Of a stretch of 64,000 bases of DNA, positions 48,130-56,326 are shown piece by piece; the first letter of the stretch is position 1; every line of letters begins with the position of its first letter. A model generated the notes under the pieces. It was not told where the DNA came from. It saw only the letters and a program-made list of their open reading frames with translations, and did not search any database. The position numbers and the translations under genes were made by a program. The DNA is from Azospirillum ramasamyi (GTDB taxonomy: Bacteria > Pseudomonadota > Alphaproteobacteria > Azospirillales > Azospirillaceae), in the NCBI RefSeq assembly GCF_003233655.1, contig NZ_CP029832.1, positions 372,001 to 436,000 on the forward strand, read 5' to 3'.

Positions 48130-49320
48130 ATGAGCAAGGCGAACGCGGTCCAGCTGACTCTGTTCGAGATGGAGGACCGCAGTCAGTCCCATATGATCGC
48201 GCTTTACGACACGGCGCCGCGATTCGTCTTCGTGTCGAAGGGCCGGGGGACGGAGCCGGAGCTTCCGGCCGCCAACGCGTTCGTCCAGTCGGTCCACAAG
48301 GAGTTTCCCTTCAAGGACGCCCTGTTCACGCTGACGCTGCAGCCCGCCCGCATCTACCGCCCGGCCAAGCCCGGCCCCGGCGAGGATCCGGCCGACAAGC
48401 GGATGGTCGAGTATGAGGTGTTCCCGTCCGAGCGCGAGCAGATCGTCGAGCAGGTGGTCCGCCGCCTCGCCATGGACCGCTCGCGCCTGTCGCTGATGGG
48501 CGACAAGCAGGACCGGGTGCGCGTCCATTTCTCGCTTTACGAGATCCGGCGGGAGCTGCGCGCGGTCAACCGCACCATGGACACGGCGGAAATCCGCGAG
48601 GCGCTGGAGATCCTGGCGCGCACGCGCATGATCATCAGCAAGGTGCCGGAGAGCGGCCGCAAGTCGGCACGTCCGGTGCTGGAATCCTCGGTCTTCCCGA
48701 CGCTCTACATCCGCCCGCGCACCGGCGAGGGCGGCGAGGATGACGAGAACGACACCTATCTGGAGTTCAACGCGCTGGTCGCCTCGGCCATCCGCAACCT
48801 GGAATTCAAGCCGATCTCCTACCAGTGGATCATGCGGCTGAAGAGCCCGGTGGCGCGCTGGCTCTACAACCGGCTGTCGATCGAATATGGCGACCTCGAT
48901 CTGGCCCACCTGTCCGACGGGGTGCATGGCGTGCCGCCGATGACCCTGTCGGCCGACGACATCATCAACAACAGCGGCATGAACGAGTGGAGCCGGCGGC
49001 GCGACACGTTGCGCACCGTGACCTCCGCCGTGGACTCCCTTGTCGACGAGGGCATCCTCGACCGGGTGGAGAAGACGGTGTCGAAGGACGGGCGGCGCAT
49101 CAACGACATCGAATACATCATGATGCCGAGCCGCAAGTTCCTGGATCAGGTTCGCCGCGGCAACGACGTGCAGGTGGCGAACGCTGCCACCTATCGCGCC
49201 ATCGCCGGCAGCGACGAGCGCCCGAAGGAGTTCCTGCCCATCAGCCCGGGCCAGAGCGTCGAGGTGCGCCGCCGCCGCGGCACCCTGCTGAGCGCAGGCT
49301 CCGGCCAGGGCGAGGGCTGA
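48130..49320 (+). CDS. repA: Putative plasmid/chromid replication initiator RepA
   Basis: A 396-aa protein that looks like an iteron-binding replication initiator. Its C-terminal half is winged-helix-like (KSPVARWLYNRLSIEYGDLDL, SRRRDTLRTVTSAVDSLVDEGILDRVEKTV), while the N-terminal half has FVFVSKGRG and FPFKDALFTLTLQPARIYRP. The array of 20-bp repeats that ends 85 nt before its ATG is the main support. GGAGGG precedes the ATG. No ParA/ParB pair is in the window. I infer that it starts replication from the neighbouring repeats; it may also repress its own promoter through the 21-bp-spaced inverted copies closest to it. Confidence 0.78.
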   Translation: MSKANAVQLTLFEMEDRSQSHMIALYDTAPRFVFVSKGRGTEPELPAANAFVQSVHKEFPFKDALFTLTLQPARIYRPAKPGPGEDPADKRMVEYEVFPSEREQIVEQVVRRLAMDRSRLSLMGDKQDRVRVHFSLYEIRRELRAVNRTMDTAEIREALEILARTRMIISKVPESGRKSARPVLESSVFPTLYIRPRTGEGGEDDENDTYLEFNALVASAIRNLEFKPISYQWIMRLKSPVARWLYNRLSIEYGDLDLAHLSDGVHGVPPMTLSADDIINNSGMNEWSRRRDTLRTVTSAVDSLVDEGILDRVEKTVSKDGRRINDIEYIMMPSRKFLDQVRRGNDVQVANAATYRAIAGSDERPKEFLPISPGQSVEVRRRRGTLLSAGSGQGEG

Positions 49321-49433
49321 CCCATCCTCAAGCGTCGGCGCATCGCTTCTCGACATCTGCTCTAATCGGGCGCCCATGGCGGACGATCGTCGGAAATTGC
49401 CGCCGGACAAGCGAACGATGCGGAGGATGAGCG

Positions 49434-49994
49434 ATGCAGACGTCCGATGGACGCAGCGAAAAGGAAAAGATGCTGGCCGGCGATCTCTATGACGCCTCGG
49501 CCCCGGAGATCCAGGCCGACCAGGCTGCCGCCAGAGAATGGATGGTCCGCTACAATGCCCCACGCGACCTGCCGCCCGGCGAAAGGCGGCAACTGCTGCT
49601 GGAACGCTTCGCCGCGGTGGGCGACGGGGCCGTCATCCGCCCGCCCTTCCATTGCGACTACGGCTACAACATCAGCCTGGGTGCCGGCGTCTTCCTCAAC
49701 TTCAACTGCGTCATCCTGGACGTCGTGGCGGTGAGCATCGGCGACAAGACGCAAATCGGGCCGGGGGTCCAGATCCTGACCGCCGACCATCCGCGCGACT
49801 TCGCCGCCAGGGAGGCCGGGCTGGAGTTCGGGCGGCCCATCCATATCGGCCGCAATGTCTGGATCGGCGGCGGCGCGCTGATCCTGCCCGGCGTCACCAT
49901 CGGCGACCATGCCATCATCGGCGCCGGCAGCGTGGTGACGCGCGACGTTCCGGCCGAGGCCACGGTGATGGGAAACCCGGCCCGGATCCGCTGA
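49434..49994 (+). CDS. Sugar O-acetyltransferase (Maa/LacA/NodL family)
   Basis: A 186-aa left-handed beta-helix acetyltransferase. The N-terminal mac domain (KEKMLAGDLYDASAPEIQADQ) precedes hexapeptide repeats from about residue 60: IRPPFHCDYGYNISLGAGVFLNFNCVILD, then the catalytic His in TADHPRDF and GRNVWIGGGALILPGVTIGDHAIIGAGSVVTRDVP. The family acetylates maltose, galactosides or Nod-factor sugars with acetyl-CoA. AGGA precedes the ATG. It stands alone after repA and gives no clue to its sugar. Confidence 0.92.
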   Translation: MQTSDGRSEKEKMLAGDLYDASAPEIQADQAAAREWMVRYNAPRDLPPGERRQLLLERFAAVGDGAVIRPPFHCDYGYNISLGAGVFLNFNCVILDVVAVSIGDKTQIGPGVQILTADHPRDFAAREAGLEFGRPIHIGRNVWIGGGALILPGVTIGDHAIIGAGSVVTRDVPAEATVMGNPARIR

Positions 49995-50337
49995 GGATAG
50001 GCTGATCGGAAGCCACTGACCGGCCGCTGGCGGCACCCCGTTCCGGCAAGGGGGCCGGCCGCCAGCGCCGATGCTTCTCCTTCCGAAGCCGATCCGAATA
50101 TTACGAAGTAATCCGCCATCTGCCGCAAAGCGGAAAGTGACATCTACGGGATGGTTGTTTTTATTCCGTTACTTCATAGAATAAAAAGATCGCGGTCTGT
50201 CGTTCGATAATAATAATCTGGACAACTCGCGGCGGGAATCAACGCTGCATGTCTTTCAAAAGTCCCGGAATGCGTCCTGTCGTCAAATCTGGTCCACGGG
50301 GCGGGTCCAAGGGGATCGTGTCAGGGGGGATGCCGCC
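49995..50337. other. AT-rich gap before the Sel1-repeat protein
   Basis: No gene is seen in these 343 bp. An AT-rich part (50100-50230) holds palindromes TTAC-GAA-GTAA (50101-50111) and TTATTC/GAATAA (50161-50166 / 50179-50184), which could be a terminator-promoter region. Short poly-A/T tracts around 50150-50190 are unusual for this GC-rich window. Confidence 0.5.
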
Positions 50338-51954
50338 ATGCGAGAAACGCAGTCCGGTTCACTGCGCGGATTTCTGCATCGTGCCTATGTTCTCCGACGC
50401 GGAAGCGGATGGGAAAGCGCTCGCTCTTTACTTCCCGTCACAGGCGGCGTCCGGCCCTGCTTTGCCGTATTGGGTGTCCTGGCACTCCCGCTTCAACCTT
50501 TCGACGTGTCCGCCCGGTTCGGTCACGATGGCGCCGTTTGGGACATCGGCACCGACTGCTGCCTTCTGCGGACCGGCGCGGTGGAGGGACCGGCCGACAC
50601 CACGCTGGAAGCCTGGCTCGGCACGCGGGAGAGGGCAGCCGCTCCCATGCCGCAGGCGGATGCGGCACCGACCCGGACGGTGGTGATCCAGAAGGAAAAC
50701 GAAGCGGAGACGGATTGGCGGCTGATCCCCTTCATCGCGGCACAGGCCTCCAGCGGCATTCCGGGACAGCCGATCCTGCTGTCCATCGCCGTCACCTCCC
50801 CCTACGGGCAGCCGAACCCGCAGCATGAGGCGATCACCTATGTGCTGATCGACAACCTGCCGCCCGGCACCGCCCTGTCGAACGGCGACAAGATCGCCGA
50901 CGACACATGGCGGGTGCGGCTGGAGGAGTTGCCCGGCCTCTCCATGACCCTGCCGCCCGAGACGGCGGGCAGTGTGACGCTGCAGCTCACCGCGGTGACC
51001 GATCACGGCGGCGGCGTGATCGCCCGGCAGGCCCGGGATTTGACGATACCGATCCTGGTGACGGCCACGGAGACCGCCGCGGCCGACAGCGCCGCCGTGC
51101 CGGATACCGAAGGCACTCCACCATCCGCCCAGGACGGCTCGTCGCGGAGCATCGAGACCGCGGCGCTTGGCGACAGGGCCGAGACGGACCCGGCGGAATC
51201 CGGCCGGCCGGCCCCGCAGGCCGCGCCGGAACCGTCCGCAAGCGACGCCGCCGCGCCCGCGCCCGAACCCGTCGCGGAGCCGGCACCCGAAGCGGCGCCG
51301 GCACGGGAACCGGAACAGCCGGATGAGGCGGCCGTCATGGCGCTTCCCGCTGCTCCTGCCCCGGTGGCGGCGCCGGAAGCCGTGCCGGAAGCCCCGGTCA
51401 TCGCCGCCATCCCGCCGTCCGCTGAAACGCCGCCGGCCGAAACACCGGAAGTCGAAATGCCGCCCGCCGAAATTCCGGTCGCCGTTCAGCCGGCCGAGGC
51501 GCCCCCTCCCCTGCCGGAGCCGGAGCCGGAGCCGGAGGCCGCGGCGCCCGCCGCCACGGTCGCCCTGGCGGTTCCTCCGCCGGCTGCCGCCCCGCCGCCG
51601 GCCCCGGAGCGGGCGCAGCCACAGGAGGAGGCGGCGCAGCGCCCGGCGCGGCTTCCCTCCGCCGTTGCGGAGACGACGCTGATGAAGCGGGGCGACGACC
51701 TGTTCGCGCAGGGCGATCTGGCGGGCGCTCGGCTCTATTACGAAATGGTCGCCGAGACCGGCAGTGCGGCGGCGGCCCTTGCGCTCGGCCGGACCCACGA
51801 TCCGCTGGTGCATGAACGGCTGCGGGTCCGCGGGCTTCCATCCGATCCCGAACAGGCGGCGGTCTGGTACCGCCGGGCGATGGCCGCCGGCAGCGGCGAC
51901 GCGGAACAGCAACTGCAGAAGCTGACAGTCTGGGTCGCCGGCAAATCCAGGTAG
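50338..51954 (+). CDS. Pro/Ala/Glu-rich protein with C-terminal Sel1-like repeat
   Basis: A 538-aa protein with three parts. Residues about 100-255 form a beta-rich domain (PFIAAQASSGIPGQPILLSIAVTSPYG, ITYVLIDNLPPGTALSNGDKI, GSVTLQLTAVTDHGGG) that looks like a cadherin/Ig-type fold. The next 170 residues are a low-complexity Ala/Pro/Glu stretch (PAPEPVAEPAPEAAPAREPEQ). The C-terminus has a Sel1-like repeat (MKRGDDLFAQGDLAGARLYYEMVAETGSAAAALALGRTHDP). The architecture suggests an envelope or periplasmic scaffold, although no clear signal peptide is visible. It lies 31 nt before a TAXI-type binding protein, so they may work together. No family was recognised. Confidence 0.78.
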   Translation: MRETQSGSLRGFLHRAYVLRRGSGWESARSLLPVTGGVRPCFAVLGVLALPLQPFDVSARFGHDGAVWDIGTDCCLLRTGAVEGPADTTLEAWLGTRERAAAPMPQADAAPTRTVVIQKENEAETDWRLIPFIAAQASSGIPGQPILLSIAVTSPYGQPNPQHEAITYVLIDNLPPGTALSNGDKIADDTWRVRLEELPGLSMTLPPETAGSVTLQLTAVTDHGGGVIARQARDLTIPILVTATETAAADSAAVPDTEGTPPSAQDGSSRSIETAALGDRAETDPAESGRPAPQAAPEPSASDAAAPAPEPVAEPAPEAAPAREPEQPDEAAVMALPAAPAPVAAPEAVPEAPVIAAIPPSAETPPAETPEVEMPPAEIPVAVQPAEAPPPLPEPEPEPEAAAPAATVALAVPPPAAAPPPAPERAQPQEEAAQRPARLPSAVAETTLMKRGDDLFAQGDLAGARLYYEMVAETGSAAAALALGRTHDPLVHERLRVRGLPSDPEQAAVWYRRAMAAGSGDAEQQLQKLTVWVAGKSR

Positions 51955-51985
51955 CAAGCTGTCGGGAACCAGGGAGGGAGCCATC

Positions 51986-53023
51986 ATGAAGGCATCGATC
52001 GTCCGCGTTCTTCTTCTGGGAGCGTGCCTGTTCGCGGGCGCCGTCTCTCCGGCATCCGCGGCCGATCCGCGCGGCGTCGGCGCCAACAGCGGGACCGTCG
52101 GCATCGTGTCGGGCGGGGTCGAGGGAACCTATGTGCGCATCGCCGCCGATCTGGCCGCCGTGCTCGACGACGGCGACGCCCTGCGCGTCCTGCCGATGCT
52201 GGGCAAGGGATCGGTGCAGAACCTCAAGGACATCGTTCTGCTGAAGGGGATCGACATCGGCATCGTCCAGTCCGATGTGCTGGCCTATGCCAAGCGGGAA
52301 AGGCTTCTGCCCAACCTGGACCGGCGCGTCAAATACATCACCAAGCTCTACAACGAGGAAATGCACATCCTGGCCGCCCCCGACGTGACGCGCATCGAGG
52401 ATCTGGCCGGCCGCAAGGTGAACTTCGACGTGCAGGGAAGCGGCACGCACATGACGGCGTCGCTGGTCTTCGACATGCTGGGCATCAAGGTGGAGCCGCA
52501 GGACAACGACCAGTCCCTGGCGCTGGAGAAGCTGCGGCGGGGCGAGATTGCGGCCATGGCCTATGTCGCCGGCAAGCCGACCCGCCTGTTCCGCGACCTG
52601 AAGGCCGGCGACGGCCTGCATTTCCTGTCGATCCCGATGAGTGCCGCCCTGCTCGACACCTATCTGCCCTCGCGGCTGACCAGCGCCGACTATGAGGGGC
52701 TGATCAAGCCCGGCGAACAGGTCGACACCGTCGCCGTCGGCGCGGTCATGGCCGTCTATGGCTGGGAACGCGACCTGGAGCGGCACCGCAAGGTCGCCCG
52801 CTTCGTCGACGCCTTCTTCGGCAAGTTCGACGAGTTCCTGAAGCCGCCGCGCCATCCGAAATGGAAGGAGGTCAATCTGGCCGCCGACCTGCCCGGTTGG
52901 ACCCGCTTCGAGCCCGCCGAGCAGTGGCTTCACCGGGAAGCAAGCGGCAGGACGGCCATGAGGGAACCCCAGCCCGCCACGCTGGTGTCGTCGCCGGTAC
53001 CGCGCGGCGAGACCGCGCGCTGA
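51986..53023 (+). CDS. TAXI-family TRAP transporter solute-binding protein (orphan)
   Basis: A 345-aa periplasmic protein of the TAXI (TRAP-associated extracytoplasmic immunogenic) family. A Sec signal peptide (RVLLLGACLFAGAVSPASAA) precedes VGIVSGGVEGTYVRIAADLAAVL, IDIGIVQSDVLAYAKRE and VTRIEDLAGRKVNFDVQGSGTHMTASLVFDMLG. TAXI proteins deliver glutamate-like or other organic acids to a DctM-type permease. No TRAP permease is encoded in the window, so this is an orphan. It is encoded right behind the Sel1-repeat protein, which hints at sensing or scaffold use rather than transport. Confidence 0.86.
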   Translation: MKASIVRVLLLGACLFAGAVSPASAADPRGVGANSGTVGIVSGGVEGTYVRIAADLAAVLDDGDALRVLPMLGKGSVQNLKDIVLLKGIDIGIVQSDVLAYAKRERLLPNLDRRVKYITKLYNEEMHILAAPDVTRIEDLAGRKVNFDVQGSGTHMTASLVFDMLGIKVEPQDNDQSLALEKLRRGEIAAMAYVAGKPTRLFRDLKAGDGLHFLSIPMSAALLDTYLPSRLTSADYEGLIKPGEQVDTVAVGAVMAVYGWERDLERHRKVARFVDAFFGKFDEFLKPPRHPKWKEVNLAADLPGWTRFEPAEQWLHREASGRTAMREPQPATLVSSPVPRGETAR

Positions 53024-53027
53024 CCCG

Positions 53028-53837
53028 TCAGCCGGCGGCCCCCGGTCCGGGAACGGCGCCCGGCGGGCATTTGCCGAGGATGATCATGCCCAGCACCTCG
53101 TCCTTCGTCACGTCGGCGACGCGGGCGGTGCCGACCAGCCTGCCGTTCTTCATCACATGGATGCGGTCGGCCAGATCGAACACGTCGTGGATGTCGTGGG
53201 AGATCAGGAAGATGCCGATCCCCTCCTGCTTCAGCTGCTTCACCAGTTCCCCAACCTGCTGGGTTTCGGCGGGACCGAGCGCGGCGGTCGGCTCGTCCAT
53301 GATCAGGACGCGGGCGTCGAAATGGATGGCGCGGGCGATGGCGACCGACTGGCGCTGCCCGCCGGACAGTGCCTTCACCGGCTCCTTGAAGCGGCGGAAA
53401 TGCGGGTTCAGGCGGCCCATCACCTTGCGCGCCTCCGCCTCCATCGCATGGTCGTCCAGCGTGCCCCAGGGGGTCAGCTTCTCCCGGCCGAGGAAGATGT
53501 TGGCGGCGGCGTCGACATTGTCGGCCAGGGCAAGGGTCTGGTAGATCGTCTCGATGCCGCAGCGCTTGGCGTCGCGCGGGCTGGCGATGTGGACCGGCTC
53601 GCCGTTCACCCGGATCTCGCCATGATCGGCGGCATAGGCGCCGGACAGGATCTTGATCAGCGTCGATTTGCCGGCCCCGTTGTGGCCGAGCAGCCCGACG
53701 ACCTCGCCGGGATAGAGGTCGATGCTGACGCCGTCCACCGCCTTGATGCCGCCGAAGGCGATGGAGACGTCGCGCATCTCCACCAGCGGTTCCTCCGCCG
53801 GGAATGCCGCCCGGAATTCCATTGCGAGAGCGGTCAT
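53028..53837 (-). CDS. xylG: Xylose-type ABC transporter ATPase, single-domain
   Basis: A 269-aa sugar ABC ATPase. Walker A GHNGAGKST, Q-loop IETIYQTLALADN, signature LSGGQRQSVAIARA, Walker B VLIMDEPTAALG and switch His ISHDIHDVF are intact. Most XylG/RbsA/AraG proteins are twin-domain (about 500 aa); this one has a single nucleotide-binding domain, as in FrcA-type fructose transporters. Its ATG overlaps the permease stop by 4 nt. It is the last gene of the xylose operon. Confidence 0.88.
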   Translation of the reverse strand: MTALAMEFRAAFPAEEPLVEMRDVSIAFGGIKAVDGVSIDLYPGEVVGLLGHNGAGKSTLIKILSGAYAADHGEIRVNGEPVHIASPRDAKRCGIETIYQTLALADNVDAAANIFLGREKLTPWGTLDDHAMEAEARKVMGRLNPHFRRFKEPVKALSGGQRQSVAIARAIHFDARVLIMDEPTAALGPAETQQVGELVKQLKQEGIGIFLISHDIHDVFDLADRIHVMKNGRLVGTARVADVTKDEVLGMIILGKCPPGAVPGPGAAG

Positions 53838-55156
53838 TTCAACCCCTTGCGATAGAGCGTGTCGATGTAGACCGCGGCGACCAGCACGATGCCGACGACG
53901 ATGTTCTGCATCGGCGCGTCCACCCCCAGCAGCACCATGCCGGACTGCAGCGACTGCATCACCAGCGCGCCCAGCATCGCGCCCAGGATGGTGCCGACGC
54001 CGCCGGCCATGGAGGTGCCGCCGATGATCGCCGCGGCGATGACGTACAGCTCGTCCAGCGTGCCGTTGGCGTTGGTGGCGGCGTTCAGCCGGGCGGCGGC
54101 GATGCAGGCGGACAGGCCGCACAGCGCCCCCATCAGCCCGAAGACCATCACCAGCACCCGCCGGGTGTTGATGCCCGACAGCTCCGCCGCCTCCGGGTTG
54201 CCGCCGATGGCGAAGACGTAGCGGCCGAAGCGGGTGCGCCGCGACAGGACGGTCACCCCCACCCCCACCGCCAGCGCGATCAGCACCGGGATGGCGAAGC
54301 CGTGCGCCACGAAGGGGGGCGTGCCGTCGGTGGAAAGCCCTTGCGCCTCCATCATCCGGCGCACCACTGGAGCGGGGAGCGGATAGGCGTTGACCACCAT
54401 CACCGCGCCGACGATGGCGGCGGCGACCAGCAGGATCACCACCCCTTCCGCCCACAAGGGCCGGACGGGAAAGCCGAAGCCGGCCCTGCGCCGCCGCGTC
54501 ACCATAATGGCCGCGACCGACAGCAGGATGGCGGCGATGCCGACCGCCCAGCTGGGGCCGGCGCCGATGGCGCCCTCGAACCCGCCGCCCAGCCGCTTGA
54601 ACAGCCCGTCCATCGGCGCCACCGTCTGGCCGGTCGTCACCCACCAGGCGGCGCCGCGCCAGACCAGCAGCCCACCGAGCGTGACGATGAAGGAGGACAC
54701 GCCGAGATAGGCGATGATGGCGCCCTGCATCGCCCCCACCGCCCCGCCGACGGCGATCGCCGCCATCACCGCCACCACCCAGGTCAGCGGATGGTCGAAG
54801 CCCCAGATCTCCGGCAGGATGCGGGCCTGGAGCACGGCCACCACCATGCCGGTGAAGCCCAGGATGGAGCCCACCGACAGGTCGATGTTGCGGGTGACGA
54901 TGACCAGCACCATGCCCGTCGCCATCACGGCGATGGAGGCGGTCTGCACCGACAGGTTCCACAGGTTGCGCGGGGTCAGGAAGGCGCCGCCGGTCAGGAT
55001 GTCGAAGCCGATCCAGACGACGGCCAGCGCCCCGATCATCCCGACCATGCGGGTGTCCATCTCCAGCGCGCGCAGGGCGTCGCCGATGCCGGCCCGCCGC
55101 CCGGCCGGCGCGTCCGAAGGCGCCGCCGGGGACAGGGTGGTGGAGGGATCCGCCAT
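53834..55156 (-). CDS. xylH: Xylose-type ABC transporter permease
   Basis: A 440-aa inner-membrane permease of the CUT2 class with about ten membrane segments, including NIDLSVGSILGFTGM, LGVSSFIVTLGGLLVWRG and GRYVFAIGGNPEAAELSGINTRRVL. The ending MQNIVVGIVLVAAVYIDTLYRKG is usual for XylH. The A of its ATG is the last base of the xylF stop (TGATG), so the start is set by coupling. It forms the pore with the downstream ATPase. Confidence 0.9.
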   Translation of the reverse strand: MADPSTTLSPAAPSDAPAGRRAGIGDALRALEMDTRMVGMIGALAVVWIGFDILTGGAFLTPRNLWNLSVQTASIAVMATGMVLVIVTRNIDLSVGSILGFTGMVVAVLQARILPEIWGFDHPLTWVVAVMAAIAVGGAVGAMQGAIIAYLGVSSFIVTLGGLLVWRGAAWWVTTGQTVAPMDGLFKRLGGGFEGAIGAGPSWAVGIAAILLSVAAIMVTRRRRAGFGFPVRPLWAEGVVILLVAAAIVGAVMVVNAYPLPAPVVRRMMEAQGLSTDGTPPFVAHGFAIPVLIALAVGVGVTVLSRRTRFGRYVFAIGGNPEAAELSGINTRRVLVMVFGLMGALCGLSACIAAARLNAATNANGTLDELYVIAAAIIGGTSMAGGVGTILGAMLGALVMQSLQSGMVLLGVDAPMQNIVVGIVLVAAVYIDTLYRKGLK

Positions 55157-56208
55157 CAGTTGCAGACCTTGACGCTGCCGGGCTTGACGCCCTGGCAGAC
55201 CACGTCCTTGCCGACCCAGCCGGCATCGACCACGAGGTCGAGGTTGTCCTTGGTGATGGCGACCGGGGTCAGGAACAGGGAGGTCATCTTCTGCTTCTTC
55301 GGGCCGCCGTCGAAGGTGGTGGCGCCGGCGATCTCGGTCATCTTCTTGCCGTCGGCAAGCTCGATGGCGATTTCGGCGGCGCGGCGGCCAAGCTCGCGCG
55401 CGTCCTTCCACACCGACACCGTCTGGGTGCCGAGCGCGATGCGGTTCAGCGCCGCCTTGTCGCCGTCCTGGCCCGACACCGGCACGCTTCCGGCCAGGCC
55501 CTGCGCCGCCAGCGCCGCCACCGCGCCGCCCGCCGTGCCGTCGTTGGAGGCGACCACGGCGTCGACCCTGTTGCCGGTCTTGGTCAGGATCTGCTCCATG
55601 TTCTGCTGGGCGATGGCGGGCAGCCACTTGTCGGTGTAGGCCTCGCCGACATTCTGCACGTCGCCGCGGTCGATGGCGGCCTTCAGCACCTCCATCTGGC
55701 CGGCGAACAGGAAGTCGGCGTTGGGATCGGTGGAGCTGCCCTTGATGAAGGCGTAGTTGCCCTTTGGCTTCTGCGCGAAGACGCTGCGCGCCTGGAGGCG
55801 GCCGACCTCCTTGTTGTCGAAGGTGATGTAGAAGGCCGACGGGATTTCGATCAGCCGGTCATAGCCGACGATCGGGATGCCTTCGGCGGCGGCCTTCTCC
55901 ACTGCCGGGCGGATGGCGTCGCTGTCCTGCGCCAGGATGATCAGCGCCTGGGCGCCGCGGGAGATCAGCGATTCGATGTCCGACTGCTGCTTGGCCGGCG
56001 AGGATTGGGCGTCGGCCGACAGGTATTTGCCGCCGGCCTTCTCGATCACCGCCTTGATCGCCGCCTCGTCGGTCTTCCAGCGCTCCTCCTGGAAGTTGGA
56101 CCAGGACACGCCGACGGTGGTGCCGGCGGCGAGTGCGGTGGTGGCGGCCAGGGTGGCGGTGAGCGTGATGCACAGGCCGGCAAAGGCGGCGGTCAGGCGG
56201 TGCTTCAT
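55156..56208 (-). CDS. xylF: D-xylose-binding periplasmic protein
   Basis: A 350-aa periplasmic binding protein. The Sec signal (AAFAGLCITLTATLAATTALA) is followed by GVSWSNFQEERWKTDEAAIKAVIEKAGG, then ALIILAQDSDAIRPAVEKA, VGYDRLI and VVASNDGTAGGAVAALAAQGL, all characteristic of XylF rather than RbsB. The protein captures D-xylose for XylGH. It lies 118 nt downstream of xylA with a dispersed palindrome between them, a place where message may be processed so that the binding protein is made in excess. Confidence 0.9.
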   Translation of the reverse strand: MKHRLTAAFAGLCITLTATLAATTALAAGTTVGVSWSNFQEERWKTDEAAIKAVIEKAGGKYLSADAQSSPAKQQSDIESLISRGAQALIILAQDSDAIRPAVEKAAAEGIPIVGYDRLIEIPSAFYITFDNKEVGRLQARSVFAQKPKGNYAFIKGSSTDPNADFLFAGQMEVLKAAIDRGDVQNVGEAYTDKWLPAIAQQNMEQILTKTGNRVDAVVASNDGTAGGAVAALAAQGLAGSVPVSGQDGDKAALNRIALGTQTVSVWKDARELGRRAAEIAIELADGKKMTEIAGATTFDGGPKKQKMTSLFLTPVAITKDNLDLVVDAGWVGKDVVCQGVKPGSVKVCN

Positions 56209-56284
56209 CGTGTTTCCTCCCGGTGTGGCCGTCCTGGGGCGGCGGCCTTGTCGATGGACGAAAGCGGCGGGGCGGGCGTCATTT

Positions 56285-56307
56285 CCCTCTCCCGCCCCGG
56301 GAGAGGG
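56285..56307. repeat. Dispersed CCCTCTCCC-type palindrome, copy 4
   Basis: CCCTCTCCC (56285-56293) and GGGAGAGGG (56299-56307) form a perfect 9-bp inverted repeat around 5 nt, in the gap between xylA and xylF. It belongs to the same family as the copies near 19.4, 25.7, 29.5 and 62.3 kb. Confidence 0.8.
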
Positions 56308-56326
56308 CATGTGGCATGCCCTGGGT

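Noticed and set aside
47362..48130. DnaA boxes and an AT-rich melting region at the origin
   Set aside because: No good TTATCCACA-like match and no clear AT-rich stretch were seen in the gap.
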